A DNA stretch of 64,000 bases, taken from the NCBI RefSeq assembly GCF_005862305.2, contig NZ_CP054026.1, positions 124,001 through 188,000 of the forward strand. The letters run 5' to 3'. Position numbers and translations under genes: made by a program. The notes beneath the pieces are model-generated. The model was given only the letters and a program-made list of their open reading frames with translations. It made no database searches and was not told where the DNA came from. Positions 45,784-53,629 of the stretch are shown here, one piece after another. Source of the stretch: Rhizobium indicum. GTDB taxonomy: Bacteria > Pseudomonadota > Alphaproteobacteria > Rhizobiales > Rhizobiaceae. Numbering within the stretch: position 1 is the stretch's first letter; the number at the start of each line of letters is the position of its first letter.

Positions 45784-46691
45784 ACGCCATCGAGTTCATT
45801 CTTGCCGGCATGCTCGCGGCTGCGACCCCGTTTCTTCTGGCAGCCCTCGGCGAAATGGTGGCCGAGCGCGCCGGCGTCCTCAACCTCGGGGTCGAGGGAT
45901 TGATGGCCTTCGGTGCCGTGCTCGCCTTCATTATCGTCTATCAGGGCGGCGGACATCTCCTGGGATTCGTCGTCGCCGGGCTCGGCAGCGCTGTCCTTTC
46001 ACTGCTCTTTGCCTTCGTCACCCTTGGATTCCGGGCAAACCAGGTGGCGGCGGGCCTTGCCATCGGCATTCTCGGCCAGGGCCTTTCCGCGCTTTTCGGC
46101 AAGACCTATGAAAGCCTCACGGTCAGGGGACTTCCGAAGCTCGCCCTTCCCGGGCTTTCGGAATTGCCGGTTATCGGTGGCCTTTTCGTCCAGGACATCG
46201 TCGTGTGGATTTCACTCGCCGCGACGCTGGCTTTGTGGGCGATATTTGCCTACAGCAAGATTGGTCTTATCGTCCGCGCCGTCGGCGAGAACCCGAAGGC
46301 CGCTCACGCCATCGGCTATTCGGTGATATCAGTCCGCGTCCTCGCCATCGCCTTCGGCGGTGCGATGGCTGGTTTCGCCGGCGCCTATGCGTCGGTGGTC
46401 TATACACCGCTCTGGGCCGACGGGATGATCGCCGGGCGCGGCTGGATCGCGATTGCCCTCGTCGTCTTCGGGACTTGGCTCACGGGCCGCATCTTTCTCG
46501 GCGCCTGCCTTTTCGGTGCGGTCTCGCTGATGGGGCTTGCTGCCCAGGCAACCGGACTGGACGTTCCCTCGCAGCTGCTCTCGAGCCTGCCATATCTCGT
46601 CACGATCATCGTGCTCGGCATCATCTCCGCCGACCGCCGCCTGCTGAAACTGAATGGCGTTGCTTCGCTCGGCGAACCATTCGAGCGATAA
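45780..46691 (+). CDS. BMP-type ABC transporter permease 2 (first system)
   Basis: A 303-residue BPD_transp_2-type permease. The motif GEMVAERAGVLNLGVEGLMAFGA near the N-terminus is the marker of the second permease in nucleoside-type (NupQ-like) systems. It ends the purine operon; the gene on the other side is convergent. Confidence 0.92.
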   Translation: MNAIEFILAGMLAAATPFLLAALGEMVAERAGVLNLGVEGLMAFGAVLAFIIVYQGGGHLLGFVVAGLGSAVLSLLFAFVTLGFRANQVAAGLAIGILGQGLSALFGKTYESLTVRGLPKLALPGLSELPVIGGLFVQDIVVWISLAATLALWAIFAYSKIGLIVRAVGENPKAAHAIGYSVISVRVLAIAFGGAMAGFAGAYASVVYTPLWADGMIAGRGWIAIALVVFGTWLTGRIFLGACLFGAVSLMGLAAQATGLDVPSQLLSSLPYLVTIIVLGIISADRRLLKLNGVASLGEPFER

Positions 46692-46707
46692 AAGACGCGC
46701 GGCGCTG
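46691..46707. repeat. Half-copy of the GC-rich palindrome at 33809
   Basis: AAAGACGCGCGGCGCTG here is identical over 17 bases to the right arm and flank of the palindrome at 33826-33842. In both places it lies at the 3' end of an operon between convergent genes, so it may be the remains of a dispersed rhizobial terminator-like repeat. Confidence 0.5.
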
Positions 46708-46727
46708 CAACGTGCCGGCGAAGAAGG

Positions 46728-47261
46728 TCAGCCGCGATCAGGCTTTTTTCGGCCGTGCGCTTCAAATTGGACGAGCAGCGACTTGAGTTCGATCTCGCGA
46801 ACGCGGCGTGCCGCTTCATCCGGGCTGACCCATTCGAGAATACGCTGACCCCGCTCCTTGAAATTGCCGCTGATGTCCGTGACTTCAATCTGAAACATGT
46901 CGACGATACAGGGCGCCACATCGCCATTGTCGAGTTCTTTCAGATAGGTATAGCGGCCGACCGGTTTCTTCTTCACTACCCCGCGCACGCCTGCCTCCTC
47001 CCAGGCCTCGATTGCTGCTGCTTCGAAAGGCTTTTTCCCTTTCATCGGCCACCCTTTCGGGATGACCCAGCGCCCGCTCTCGCGCGATGTGATCACCAGG
47101 ATTTCGACCTCGGATCCGGCATTGCCGTGGCGGAAGCAAAGTGCGCCGTATTGTTGACGGAATGCACCGGCGAACAGCGTTTCAGGAACGGCAGCGAGCT
47201 GCCGCAGCAGTGGCTGGGATTTGTCCGGTCGAGGCTTCCTGCTTTTTTTGCTCGGCGTCAT
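46728..47261 (-). CDS. NUDIX hydrolase (DIPP-like)
   Basis: A 177-residue NUDIX protein. The box reads GWPMKGKKPFEAAAIEAWEEAGV; the final EAWEEAGV keeps the metal-binding Glu pair, while the first conserved Glu of GX5E is Lys, as is common in the GWPM group related to diphosphoinositol-polyphosphate or diadenosine-polyphosphate hydrolases. The WVIPKG motif lies just upstream. It is divergent from DUF47-pit. The PHO box at 47311-47330 lies 49 bp before its ATG and is oriented toward this gene, so it may be activated under phosphate limitation (inference). Confidence 0.85.
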   Translation of the reverse strand: MTPSKKSRKPRPDKSQPLLRQLAAVPETLFAGAFRQQYGALCFRHGNAGSEVEILVITSRESGRWVIPKGWPMKGKKPFEAAAIEAWEEAGVRGVVKKKPVGRYTYLKELDNGDVAPCIVDMFQIEVTDISGNFKERGQRILEWVSPDEAARRVREIELKSLLVQFEAHGRKKPDRG

Positions 47262-47310
47262 AACGAATGAATTACCGAATTTGCTTGTTGCTTCAATTGC
47301 CTGGGCGTGT

Positions 47311-47330
47311 TTATGACAGATTTATGACAA
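47311..47330 (-). promoter_or_regulatory. PHO box (PhoB binding site)
   Basis: On the minus strand the site reads TTGTCATAAATCTGTCATAA: two TGTCAT half-sites 11 bp apart, matching the rhizobial consensus CTGTCATaaatCTGTCATa. It is located 49 bp upstream of the NUDIX start and 27 bp upstream of the DUF47 start. In Sinorhizobium the homologous orfA-pit operon is repressed by PhoB. Confidence 0.85.
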
Positions 47331-47357
47331 TCGGCCGCACGAGGAAGGTTCCCAGGC

Positions 47358-48002
47358 ATGATGAGCATTTTTCGCAAGCTGATGCCACGGGAAGACAGAT
47401 TCTTTGAGATGTTTTCCAAGCACTCGAAGACCGTCGTTGCCGCCGCGCACGCCCTCGACCAACTCCTGAAGGGCAATGACGTTGAGAAAAACTGCGAACG
47501 CATCGTCACATTGGAAAACGAGGCCGACGATGTCACGCGTGAGGTTCTTCTGGCCGTTCGACGAAGCTTCATCACGCCCTTCGACCGGGGTGACATCAAG
47601 GACCTTATTCAGTCGATGGATGATGCGATCGACATGATGCACAAGGCAGTCAAGACGATCCGTTTGTTCGAACAATCGAGCTTCGATCCGCTCATGCAGC
47701 AGATGGGCAGCGAAATCGTCAAGGCGGCAAACCTTGTCGCGGAAGCGCTACCTCTCCTCGACAGATTGGGAGCCAATGCGCAGCGTCTCACGGCCATCGC
47801 GGAGGAAGTCACCCGAGTGGAGGGACGTTCCGATGAGCTCTACGACCAGGGTTTGAAGGATCTGTTCTTGCGTCATGGCGCCAGCGGCAATGCGATGGCC
47901 TACATGATCGGAAGCGAAATCTACGGAGAACTGGAGAAAGTCGTCGACCGCTTCGAGGATGTCGCCAATGAAATCAGCGGCATTCTCATCGAGAACGTCT
48001 GA
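47358..48002 (+). CDS. DUF47/PhoU-like protein paired with Pit transporter
   Basis: A 214-residue all-helical DUF47 (PhoU_div) protein, starting MMSIFRKLMPREDRFFEMF. Repeated motifs ENEADDVTREV and VEGRSDELYDQGLKDLF are the typical E-x-x-D metal-binding helices. It overlaps the pit gene by one base (TGATG) and corresponds to OrfA of the rhizobial orfA-pit operon, needed for or modulating low-affinity phosphate uptake. The PHO box very close to the start suggests repression by PhoB when phosphate is scarce. Confidence 0.9.
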   Translation: MMSIFRKLMPREDRFFEMFSKHSKTVVAAAHALDQLLKGNDVEKNCERIVTLENEADDVTREVLLAVRRSFITPFDRGDIKDLIQSMDDAIDMMHKAVKTIRLFEQSSFDPLMQQMGSEIVKAANLVAEALPLLDRLGANAQRLTAIAEEVTRVEGRSDELYDQGLKDLFLRHGASGNAMAYMIGSEIYGELEKVVDRFEDVANEISGILIENV

Positions 48003-49006
48003 TGGATGCCTCCCTCGCTCTGCCGCTGCTGGTCGGCCTGGTCGCTATCGCCCTGTTCTTCGACTTTCTCAATGGTCTGCATGACGCGGCCAATTCGATC
48101 GCCACGATCGTCTCGACCCGCGTCCTGCGGCCACAATATGCCGTCGCCTGGGCGGCGTTCTTCAATTTCATCGCATTCCTGTTCTTCGGCCTGCATGTCG
48201 CCGAGACACTGGGGACCGGCATCATCGATCCTGCGATCGTTTCGCCACAAGTGATCTTCGCAGCACTCATGGGCGCGATCATCTGGAATATCATCACCTG
48301 GATTTTCGGGATTCCGTCGAGCTCGTCGCATGCGCTTGTCGGTGGGCTGGTGGGGGCTGGTCTGGCAAAGGTGGGCTTCAACTCGATCGTCTGGAACGGC
48401 CTTCTAAAAACCGTCGGTGCTATTTTCGTATCGCCAGCCATCGGCTTTCTGCTTGCCCTGGTGCTGGTGCTCGCAGTCTCCTGGCTATTCGTCCGGCAAA
48501 CACCGTTTGCGGTGGATCGCACATTTCGCATCATGCAGTTCGTATCCGCTTCGCTCTACTCGCTGGGCCACGGCGGAAACGATGCGCAGAAGACGATGGG
48601 CATCATCGCGGTGCTCCTGTTCAGCCAGGGATATCTTGGCCCGACATTCTACGTGCCTTTCTGGGTGGTCATTACCTGCCAGTCGGCAATGGCTCTCGGT
48701 ACGCTCTTTGGCGGATGGCGGATCGTTCATACCATGGGGTCGAAGATCACCCGGCTCAACCCCATGCAAGGTTTCTGCGCGGAGACCGGCGGAGCGTTGA
48801 CACTCTTCGGAGCGACCTGGCTCGGTATTCCCGTTTCGACGACGCATACCATCACCGGAGCTATCATCGGAGTGGGCGCGGCTCGTCGTGTCTCAGCCGT
48901 GCGCTGGGGATTGGCCGGCAACATCGTGATCGCCTGGATCATCACGATGCCGGCGGCTGCAGCAATATCCGCGGCGTTCTACGGCCTCGTATCTTTGCTG
49001 CAATGA
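48002..49006 (+). CDS. pit: Low-affinity inorganic phosphate transporter
   Basis: A 334-residue PiT-family permease with about ten membrane helices. The two inverted signature repeats are present: FLNGLHDAANSIATIVSTRV in the N-terminal half and SLGHGGNDAQKTMGIIAVLL in the C-terminal half. WNIITWIFGIPSSSSHAL and WLGIPVSTTHTITGAIIGVG are the paired re-entrant-like segments. It imports metal-phosphate with protons across the inner membrane. It is the last gene of the operon. Confidence 0.94.
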   Translation: MDASLALPLLVGLVAIALFFDFLNGLHDAANSIATIVSTRVLRPQYAVAWAAFFNFIAFLFFGLHVAETLGTGIIDPAIVSPQVIFAALMGAIIWNIITWIFGIPSSSSHALVGGLVGAGLAKVGFNSIVWNGLLKTVGAIFVSPAIGFLLALVLVLAVSWLFVRQTPFAVDRTFRIMQFVSASLYSLGHGGNDAQKTMGIIAVLLFSQGYLGPTFYVPFWVVITCQSAMALGTLFGGWRIVHTMGSKITRLNPMQGFCAETGGALTLFGATWLGIPVSTTHTITGAIIGVGAARRVSAVRWGLAGNIVIAWIITMPAAAAISAAFYGLVSLLQ

Positions 49007-49463
49007 AGATGGCGAGGCAATCGCCACTTGCCCTTCCCGCCTGAGCTTTGCCGCCGCCAAATACCGACGAATAATGTGGGCAGAATCCGCTCTGCGGTCT
49101 GCGTCATCGCGACTTCCATATTGCGTGCACTGCACAAATAGAGCGCTCCATGGCTGCGATTACGTTAGCAATCGCACAAAGCAGAAGCAGAAAATAACAA
49201 AGCCTAAGAAATAGGCATTCGTCAATTCTTCGCATTTCTCCTTTTGCTTCATGCCGTTACCATCTCCTTTCGAAATTGGCACGCTGATTGCAGGTTCAGA
49301 TGCGCATCGGTCAACGGCGACCGGCGCGGATAGGCGCGGCATAAGCGCCTACATTAGACACCGACGTCGCAAGGTCTTTGCTCCGGGATACTCCCATCCC
49401 CTGGACGCAATTTCCGGCGGCGTTTTTTTGTGTCCAGATTCAGCCAGCAGAGGGAACCTGCGC
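49007..49463. promoter_or_regulatory. Promoter and structured leader of the nitrate-transport operon
   Basis: This 457-bp region precedes the nrtA-type gene. Near its end is a hairpin GGGAT-ACTCCC-ATCCC (49385-49400) with a six-base loop. Immediately after it comes an ACGC...GCGT pair with a T7 run (49405-49429), all enclosed by CTGGAC (49401-49406) and GTCCAG (49432-49437). A hexaloop hairpin next to a terminator-like element is the layout of NasR/NasT (ANTAR) controlled nitrate-assimilation leaders. The loop has the first A but not the consensus G at position 4, so the assignment is tentative. Confidence 0.45.
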
Positions 49464-50777
49464 ATGACAAAGAATTTGCAGACTGGGATTTCGACAAGCG
49501 GCATTACCCGCCGCAGCATGCTTAAGACGACCGCAGCGGCTGCCCTCATCGGCGCCGTCAAGGCTGCCTTTCCGTCCGGCGCCTTCGCAGCCGGAGCAGG
49601 CCCTGAGGTGAAAGGTGTCAAGCTCGGCTTTATCGCTCTAACCGATTCCGCACCGTTGATCATCGCCAAGGAAAAGGGCTTTTTCGACAAGCATGGCCTT
49701 CCGGAAACGGATGTGGCCAAACAGGCATCCTGGGGTGCGACCCGCGACAATCTCGTGCTGGGCGGCGCAGCAAACGGCATCGACGGTGCGCATATCCTGT
49801 CGCCGCTCCCCTATCTCATGCATACCGGCAAGGTGACGCAGAACAATAAGCCGGTGCCGATGGCTATCCTCGCCCGGCTCAACCTCGACAGCCAGGGTAT
49901 TTCCGTCGCCAAGGAATATGCCGACACCGGCGTGCAACTGGATTCCTCCAAGCTGAAGGCGGCATTCGAGAAAAAGAAGGCGGAGGGCAAGGAGATCAAG
50001 GCCGCCATGACCTTCCCGGGCGGCACCCATGACCTTTGGATTCGCTACTGGCTCGCCGCCGGCGGCATCGATCCGAACAAGGACGTTTCGACCATCGTCG
50101 TGCCGCCGCCGCAGATGGTTGCCAACATGAAGGTCGGCAACATGGACGTCTTCTGTGTGGGCGAACCGTGGAACGAGCAGCTCGTCAACCAGGGCATCGG
50201 CTTTACCGCAGCCACCACCGGCGAACTCTGGAAGGGTCACCCTGAAAAGGCGCTCGGACTGCGCGCCGACTGGATCGAACAGAATCCCAATGCTGCCAAG
50301 GCCCTGCTGATGGCCGTCATGGAGGCGCAGCAGTGGTGCGAAAGCATGGACAACAAGGCGGAGATGGCTGACATTCTCGGCAAGCGCCAATGGTTCAACG
50401 TTCCGACGAAGGACGTGCTCGGCCGCCTCAAGGGCGACATCAATTATGGCAACGGCCGCGATGTCAAAGCCACCGACCTCTATATGAAGTTCTGGAAAGA
50501 CGGCGCCTCCTATCCGTTCAAGAGCCACGATACCTGGTTCATGACGGAAAACATCCGCTGGGGAAATCTGCCGGCGAGCACCGACGTCAAGGCGCTGGTC
50601 AACCAGGTGAACCGCGAAGACATCTGGCGCGAGGCCGCCAAGGATCTCGGCGTCGCGGCGGCCGATATTCCCGCATCGTCTTCTCGCGGCAAGGAGACTT
50701 TCTTCGACGGCAAGGTTTTCGACCCTGAAAATCCCTCGGCCTATCTCGACAGCCTTTCGATCAAGGCTGTCTCCTGA
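49464..50777 (+). CDS. nrtA: Nitrate/nitrite ABC transporter substrate-binding protein (NrtA type)
   Basis: A 437-residue NrtA/CmpA-like binding protein with a twin-arginine-type signal (TRRSMLKTTAAAALIG) and cleavage near residue 42. The mature domain has LGFIALTDSAPLIIAKEKGFFDKHG (given in part), GAHILSPLPYLM and VGEPWNEQL, all typical of nitrate-binding NrtA rather than sulfonate-binding SsuA. AGAGGGA precedes the ATG at 49464. It is followed by a strong hairpin and then permease and ATPase genes. Confidence 0.9.
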   Translation: MTKNLQTGISTSGITRRSMLKTTAAAALIGAVKAAFPSGAFAAGAGPEVKGVKLGFIALTDSAPLIIAKEKGFFDKHGLPETDVAKQASWGATRDNLVLGGAANGIDGAHILSPLPYLMHTGKVTQNNKPVPMAILARLNLDSQGISVAKEYADTGVQLDSSKLKAAFEKKKAEGKEIKAAMTFPGGTHDLWIRYWLAAGGIDPNKDVSTIVVPPPQMVANMKVGNMDVFCVGEPWNEQLVNQGIGFTAATTGELWKGHPEKALGLRADWIEQNPNAAKALLMAVMEAQQWCESMDNKAEMADILGKRQWFNVPTKDVLGRLKGDINYGNGRDVKATDLYMKFWKDGASYPFKSHDTWFMTENIRWGNLPASTDVKALVNQVNREDIWREAAKDLGVAAADIPASSSRGKETFFDGKVFDPENPSAYLDSLSIKAVS

Positions 50778-50783
50778 CCCGCT

Positions 50784-50805
50784 CCGGCGCGCGACGGCGC
50801 GCCGG
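50784..50805 (+). terminator. Intra-operon stem-loop after nrtA
   Basis: CCGGCGCGC (50784-50792) and GCGCGCCGG (50797-50805) form a perfect 9-bp stem with a GACG tetraloop, followed by CCTTTC. It separates the binding protein from the permease gene and probably lowers downstream expression or protects the nrtA mRNA 3' end. Confidence 0.7.
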
Positions 50806-50832
50806 CCTTTCATTCACGTGAGGAGCACGTTG

Positions 50833-51726
50833 ATGTCCGCCCTGGCAAATAAAGAAAATCCCTCCACGGCCGCCTCTGCCACGCTGGCGGCAAAGGTTCT
50901 GCCATTTTCCGGCAAGCACGGATCGCGGATCGATTTTCGTCGAGCGGCACTGACCGCCCTTCGCAATGTCGTTCCGCCAGTCGTCGTGCTGGCACTCATC
51001 CTGCTCGTCTGGCAGGTGCTCTGTTCGTCGGCGGATGCGTCTTTGCCCTCGCCGCATCGGGTCTGGCAGGATAGCTATGACCTGATCGCCTATCCGTTTT
51101 TCAACTACGGCTCCCAGGATATCGGGCTCGGCTGGCGCGTGCTCATTTCGCTGCAGCGCGTTCTCTATGGCTTTGGGCTTGCCGCGGTCACAGGCGTCAT
51201 CATCGGTGCGATCATCGGCCAGTCGGTCTGGGCGATGCGTGGCCTCGATCCGATCTTCCAGGTGCTGCGCACGGTTCCGCCGCTCGCCTGGCTGCCGCTT
51301 TCGCTCGCAGCCTTCCAGGATTCCAACCCCTCGGCGATCTTCGTGATCTTCATCACGTCGATCTGGCCGGTGATCATCAACACCGCCGTCGGCGTGCGTA
51401 ATATCCCGCAGGACTACCGCAATGTCGCCGAGGTGCTGCGCCTCAACCAGTTCGAGTTTTTCTGGAAGATCATGCTGCCTTCGGCAGCGCCTTACATCTT
51501 CACAGGCCTCAGGATCGGCGTCGGCCTCTCCTGGCTCGCCATCGTCGCGGCCGAAATGCTGACGGGCGGCGTCGGCATCGGCTTCTTCATCTGGGACGCA
51601 TGGAACTCGTCGCGCCTTCCGGACATCATCGTCGCGCTCGCCTATATCGGCATCGTCGGCTTCGCCCTCGACAAGCTGGTGGCAGCACTCGGCAAACTCA
51701 TCACCCGCGGCGCCATGGCCAACTGA
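50833..51726 (+). CDS. nrtB: Nitrate ABC transporter permease (NrtB type)
   Basis: A 297-residue BPD_transp_1 permease with about six membrane helices. The EAA-like loop is VAEVLRLNQFEFFWKIMLPS near residue 205, and LRTVPPLAWLPLSLAAFQDS is typical of NrtB. The start at 50833 has AGGAG 7 nt upstream; an earlier in-frame GTG at 50818 is less likely. The gene lies 11 bp before the ATPase gene. Confidence 0.9.
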   Translation: MSALANKENPSTAASATLAAKVLPFSGKHGSRIDFRRAALTALRNVVPPVVVLALILLVWQVLCSSADASLPSPHRVWQDSYDLIAYPFFNYGSQDIGLGWRVLISLQRVLYGFGLAAVTGVIIGAIIGQSVWAMRGLDPIFQVLRTVPPLAWLPLSLAAFQDSNPSAIFVIFITSIWPVIINTAVGVRNIPQDYRNVAEVLRLNQFEFFWKIMLPSAAPYIFTGLRIGVGLSWLAIVAAEMLTGGVGIGFFIWDAWNSSRLPDIIVALAYIGIVGFALDKLVAALGKLITRGAMAN

Positions 51727-51737
51727 GGAACGCACCT

Positions 51738-52535
51738 ATGAACGCCTATCTGAAGCTCGACCATATCGACAAACATTTCGATCGGGGCGGCGTGCGCGCC
51801 GAGGTCCTGAAGGACATCAACCTGACGATTTCCGCAGGCGAATTCGTCTCGATCATCGGCCATTCGGGCTGCGGCAAGTCCACCCTGCTCAACCTCATCG
51901 CCGGCCTGACCCCGGTTTCGGCAGGCGCCGTGCTCCTTGAAAACCGTGAGGTCAACGGACCCGGTCCGGAGCGTGCCGTCGTCTTCCAGAACCACTCGCT
52001 GCTGCCCTGGCTGACGGTCTACGAGAACGTCAATCTCGCCGTCTCCAAACTCTTCAGCCGAACGAAGACCAAGGCCGAGCGGCATGAGTGGGTGATGGCC
52101 AACCTCGACCTCGTGCAGATGGCGCATGCAAGGGATAAGCGGCCTTCGGAAATTTCAGGCGGCATGAAACAGCGCGTCGGCATCGCCCGCGCGCTTGCAA
52201 TGGAGCCGAAGATCCTGCTGCTCGACGAACCCTTCGGCGCGCTCGATGCACTGACCCGCGCTCATCTGCAGGACGCGGTGATGGAGATCCACGCTCGCCT
52301 CGGCAACACGATGGTGATGATCACCCATGATGTCGATGAGGCGGTGCTGCTGTCCGATCGCATCGTGATGATGACCAACGGCCCGGCGGCCCGCATCGGC
52401 GAAGTGCTCGATGTGACCATGCCCCGTCCCCGCCATCGCATCGAACTCGCCTCCGACCGGACATATCTCAAATGCCGTGAAGCCGTGCTGAAGTTCCTCT
52501 ACGAACGCCACCGCTTCATCGAAGCGGCGGAGTAG
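51738..52535 (+). CDS. nrtC: Nitrate ABC transporter ATP-binding protein (NrtC/D type)
   Basis: A 265-residue ABC ATPase with Walker A GHSGCGKST, Q-loop VFQNHSLLPWLTVYENV, signature ISGGMKQRVGIARAL, Walker B ILLLDEPFGALD and switch His in MITHDVDEAV. The Q-loop sequence is the hallmark of nitrate/taurine-type ATPases. There is no C-terminal NrtA-like domain, so it corresponds to NrtD or a short NrtC. It ends the operon; a hairpin with a T-run follows at 52602. Confidence 0.9.
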   Translation: MNAYLKLDHIDKHFDRGGVRAEVLKDINLTISAGEFVSIIGHSGCGKSTLLNLIAGLTPVSAGAVLLENREVNGPGPERAVVFQNHSLLPWLTVYENVNLAVSKLFSRTKTKAERHEWVMANLDLVQMAHARDKRPSEISGGMKQRVGIARALAMEPKILLLDEPFGALDALTRAHLQDAVMEIHARLGNTMVMITHDVDEAVLLSDRIVMMTNGPAARIGEVLDVTMPRPRHRIELASDRTYLKCREAVLKFLYERHRFIEAAE

Positions 52536-52601
52536 AGACCGGAAATAACCTCGGCGTTTGTCGGTCGTGGTTTTCTCGCCTTCGTAGCGGCGCCTGATTT
52601 C

Positions 52602-52618
52602 GGGCGTCGCGCCCCTTT
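52602..52618. terminator. Terminator candidate between nrtC and the gntR gene
   Basis: GGGCG (52602-52606), loop TCG, CGCCC (52610-52614), then CTTTT. It is a short GC stem with a four-base T-run on the plus strand, placed 67 bp after the nrtC stop and right at the 3' end of the convergent regulator gene. Confidence 0.5.
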
Positions 52619-53292
52619 TACTCCCCGGGCGTTGCAAAGACCGCGCTGGCATCGCTGACAATTTCCACATGGGAATATGCCGCCTGCCCCGCGGCGGCGG
52701 CGTCCGCGCGCATGATCGCAGTGACGATCCGGCCGTGCTCCTCATAGGATTTTGCCAGACGCCCGGGCAGGCGGAACTGCGCCCGCCGAAAAGGCGCGAG
52801 CCGCGCCCGTGTCTGGGTCACCATCTCGAAGACATGATCATTATGCGCGCCGTGATAAAGCCGGGTGTGAAATTCAGTATTGTGAGCCGAATATTCTTCT
52901 TCCGCGCCGGCATGCACGAGCCTCACCGATCCCCGATGTTCCAACTCCAGCGCGCGCCGTTCATCGACCGTCATACGCTCGGCCGAGAGCCTGGCGCAGA
53001 TCGCTTCGAGTTCCGCCATCGCCTCGAACATCGAATGCAGATAGGCTTCGGTGACATTGGTCACGATGGCACTGCGGTTCGGCTCGCGCGCAATCAATCC
53101 CATGGCGCCCAGCTCACGCAGAGCCTCGCGCACCGGCGTGCGCGAAACGTCGAAACGAACCGCGAGCGACACCTCGTCCAACTTCGCGCCCGGCAGGATT
53201 TCACCCGTGACGATCATGTCGGCAATCGCCCGCACCATCTGTTCGACGGTGGTTCCGGTACGGATCACTTCTCTGCGCCTAGTCTGCTTCAC
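52618..53292 (-). CDS. GntR-family regulator (FCD subfamily)
   Basis: A 224-residue regulator with a winged helix-turn-helix (KLDEVSLAVRFDVSRTPVREAL, in part; GLIAREPNRSAIVTNV) and an all-helical FCD effector domain with likely metal ligands in HNTEFHTRLYHGAHN and in EEHGRIVTAI. It is divergent from the cyanuric acid/biuret operon across 337 bp. That AT-rich space contains several TGTATGCA-type palindromes that may be its operators. It probably senses a ureide or triazine product (inference). Confidence 0.9.
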   Translation of the reverse strand: MKQTRRREVIRTGTTVEQMVRAIADMIVTGEILPGAKLDEVSLAVRFDVSRTPVREALRELGAMGLIAREPNRSAIVTNVTEAYLHSMFEAMAELEAICARLSAERMTVDERRALELEHRGSVRLVHAGAEEEYSAHNTEFHTRLYHGAHNDHVFEMVTQTRARLAPFRRAQFRLPGRLAKSYEEHGRIVTAIMRADAAAAGQAAYSHVEIVSDASAVFATPGE

Positions 53293-53629
53293 GATACGAA
53301 TCTGACCTCAATACTCTGCATACAGATGACGTTCGAGACTCGATAAGTCAAATCGGGGGGCGAAGATATTGTTAAATTTTCGCTTTCTGATGCACGAGAT
53401 ACCTCGGGTAACTCGACTTTGTGCCAACCGCGCAGTCATAATGAACAAGAAATATCTATTGATTACTTTTTGCGCAAGAATTCGATCAATCTGTATGCAC
53501 TTTGCAATGCGCAAATCTTACTGGAACGGATAAACTATAAAAAACAACAGATTAATTTCTGGCACATGCATTGCATGCACTTTTCTGTACCCGTTCACAA
53601 CCGGCCCAGCGCCGCAAGGAGCATTTCCG
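53293..53629. promoter_or_regulatory. AT-rich divergent regulatory region with TGCATACA-type palindromes
   Basis: This 337-bp region is strikingly AT-rich compared with its flanks. It contains TCTGCATACAGA (53315-53326, a near-palindrome 22 bp before the gntR start), TCTGTATGCA (53490-53499) and the overlapping palindrome TGCATTGCATGCA (53567-53579), which is 51 bp upstream of the first transporter gene. The shared core is TGTATGCA/TGCATACA, as expected for operators of a GntR FCD regulator controlling itself and the divergent operon. Confidence 0.55.

Noticed and set aside
49385..49400. A classical ANTAR hexaloop
   Set aside because: The loop ACTCCC lacks the G expected at position 4, so it was reported only as a tentative leader structure, not as a confirmed NasT site.
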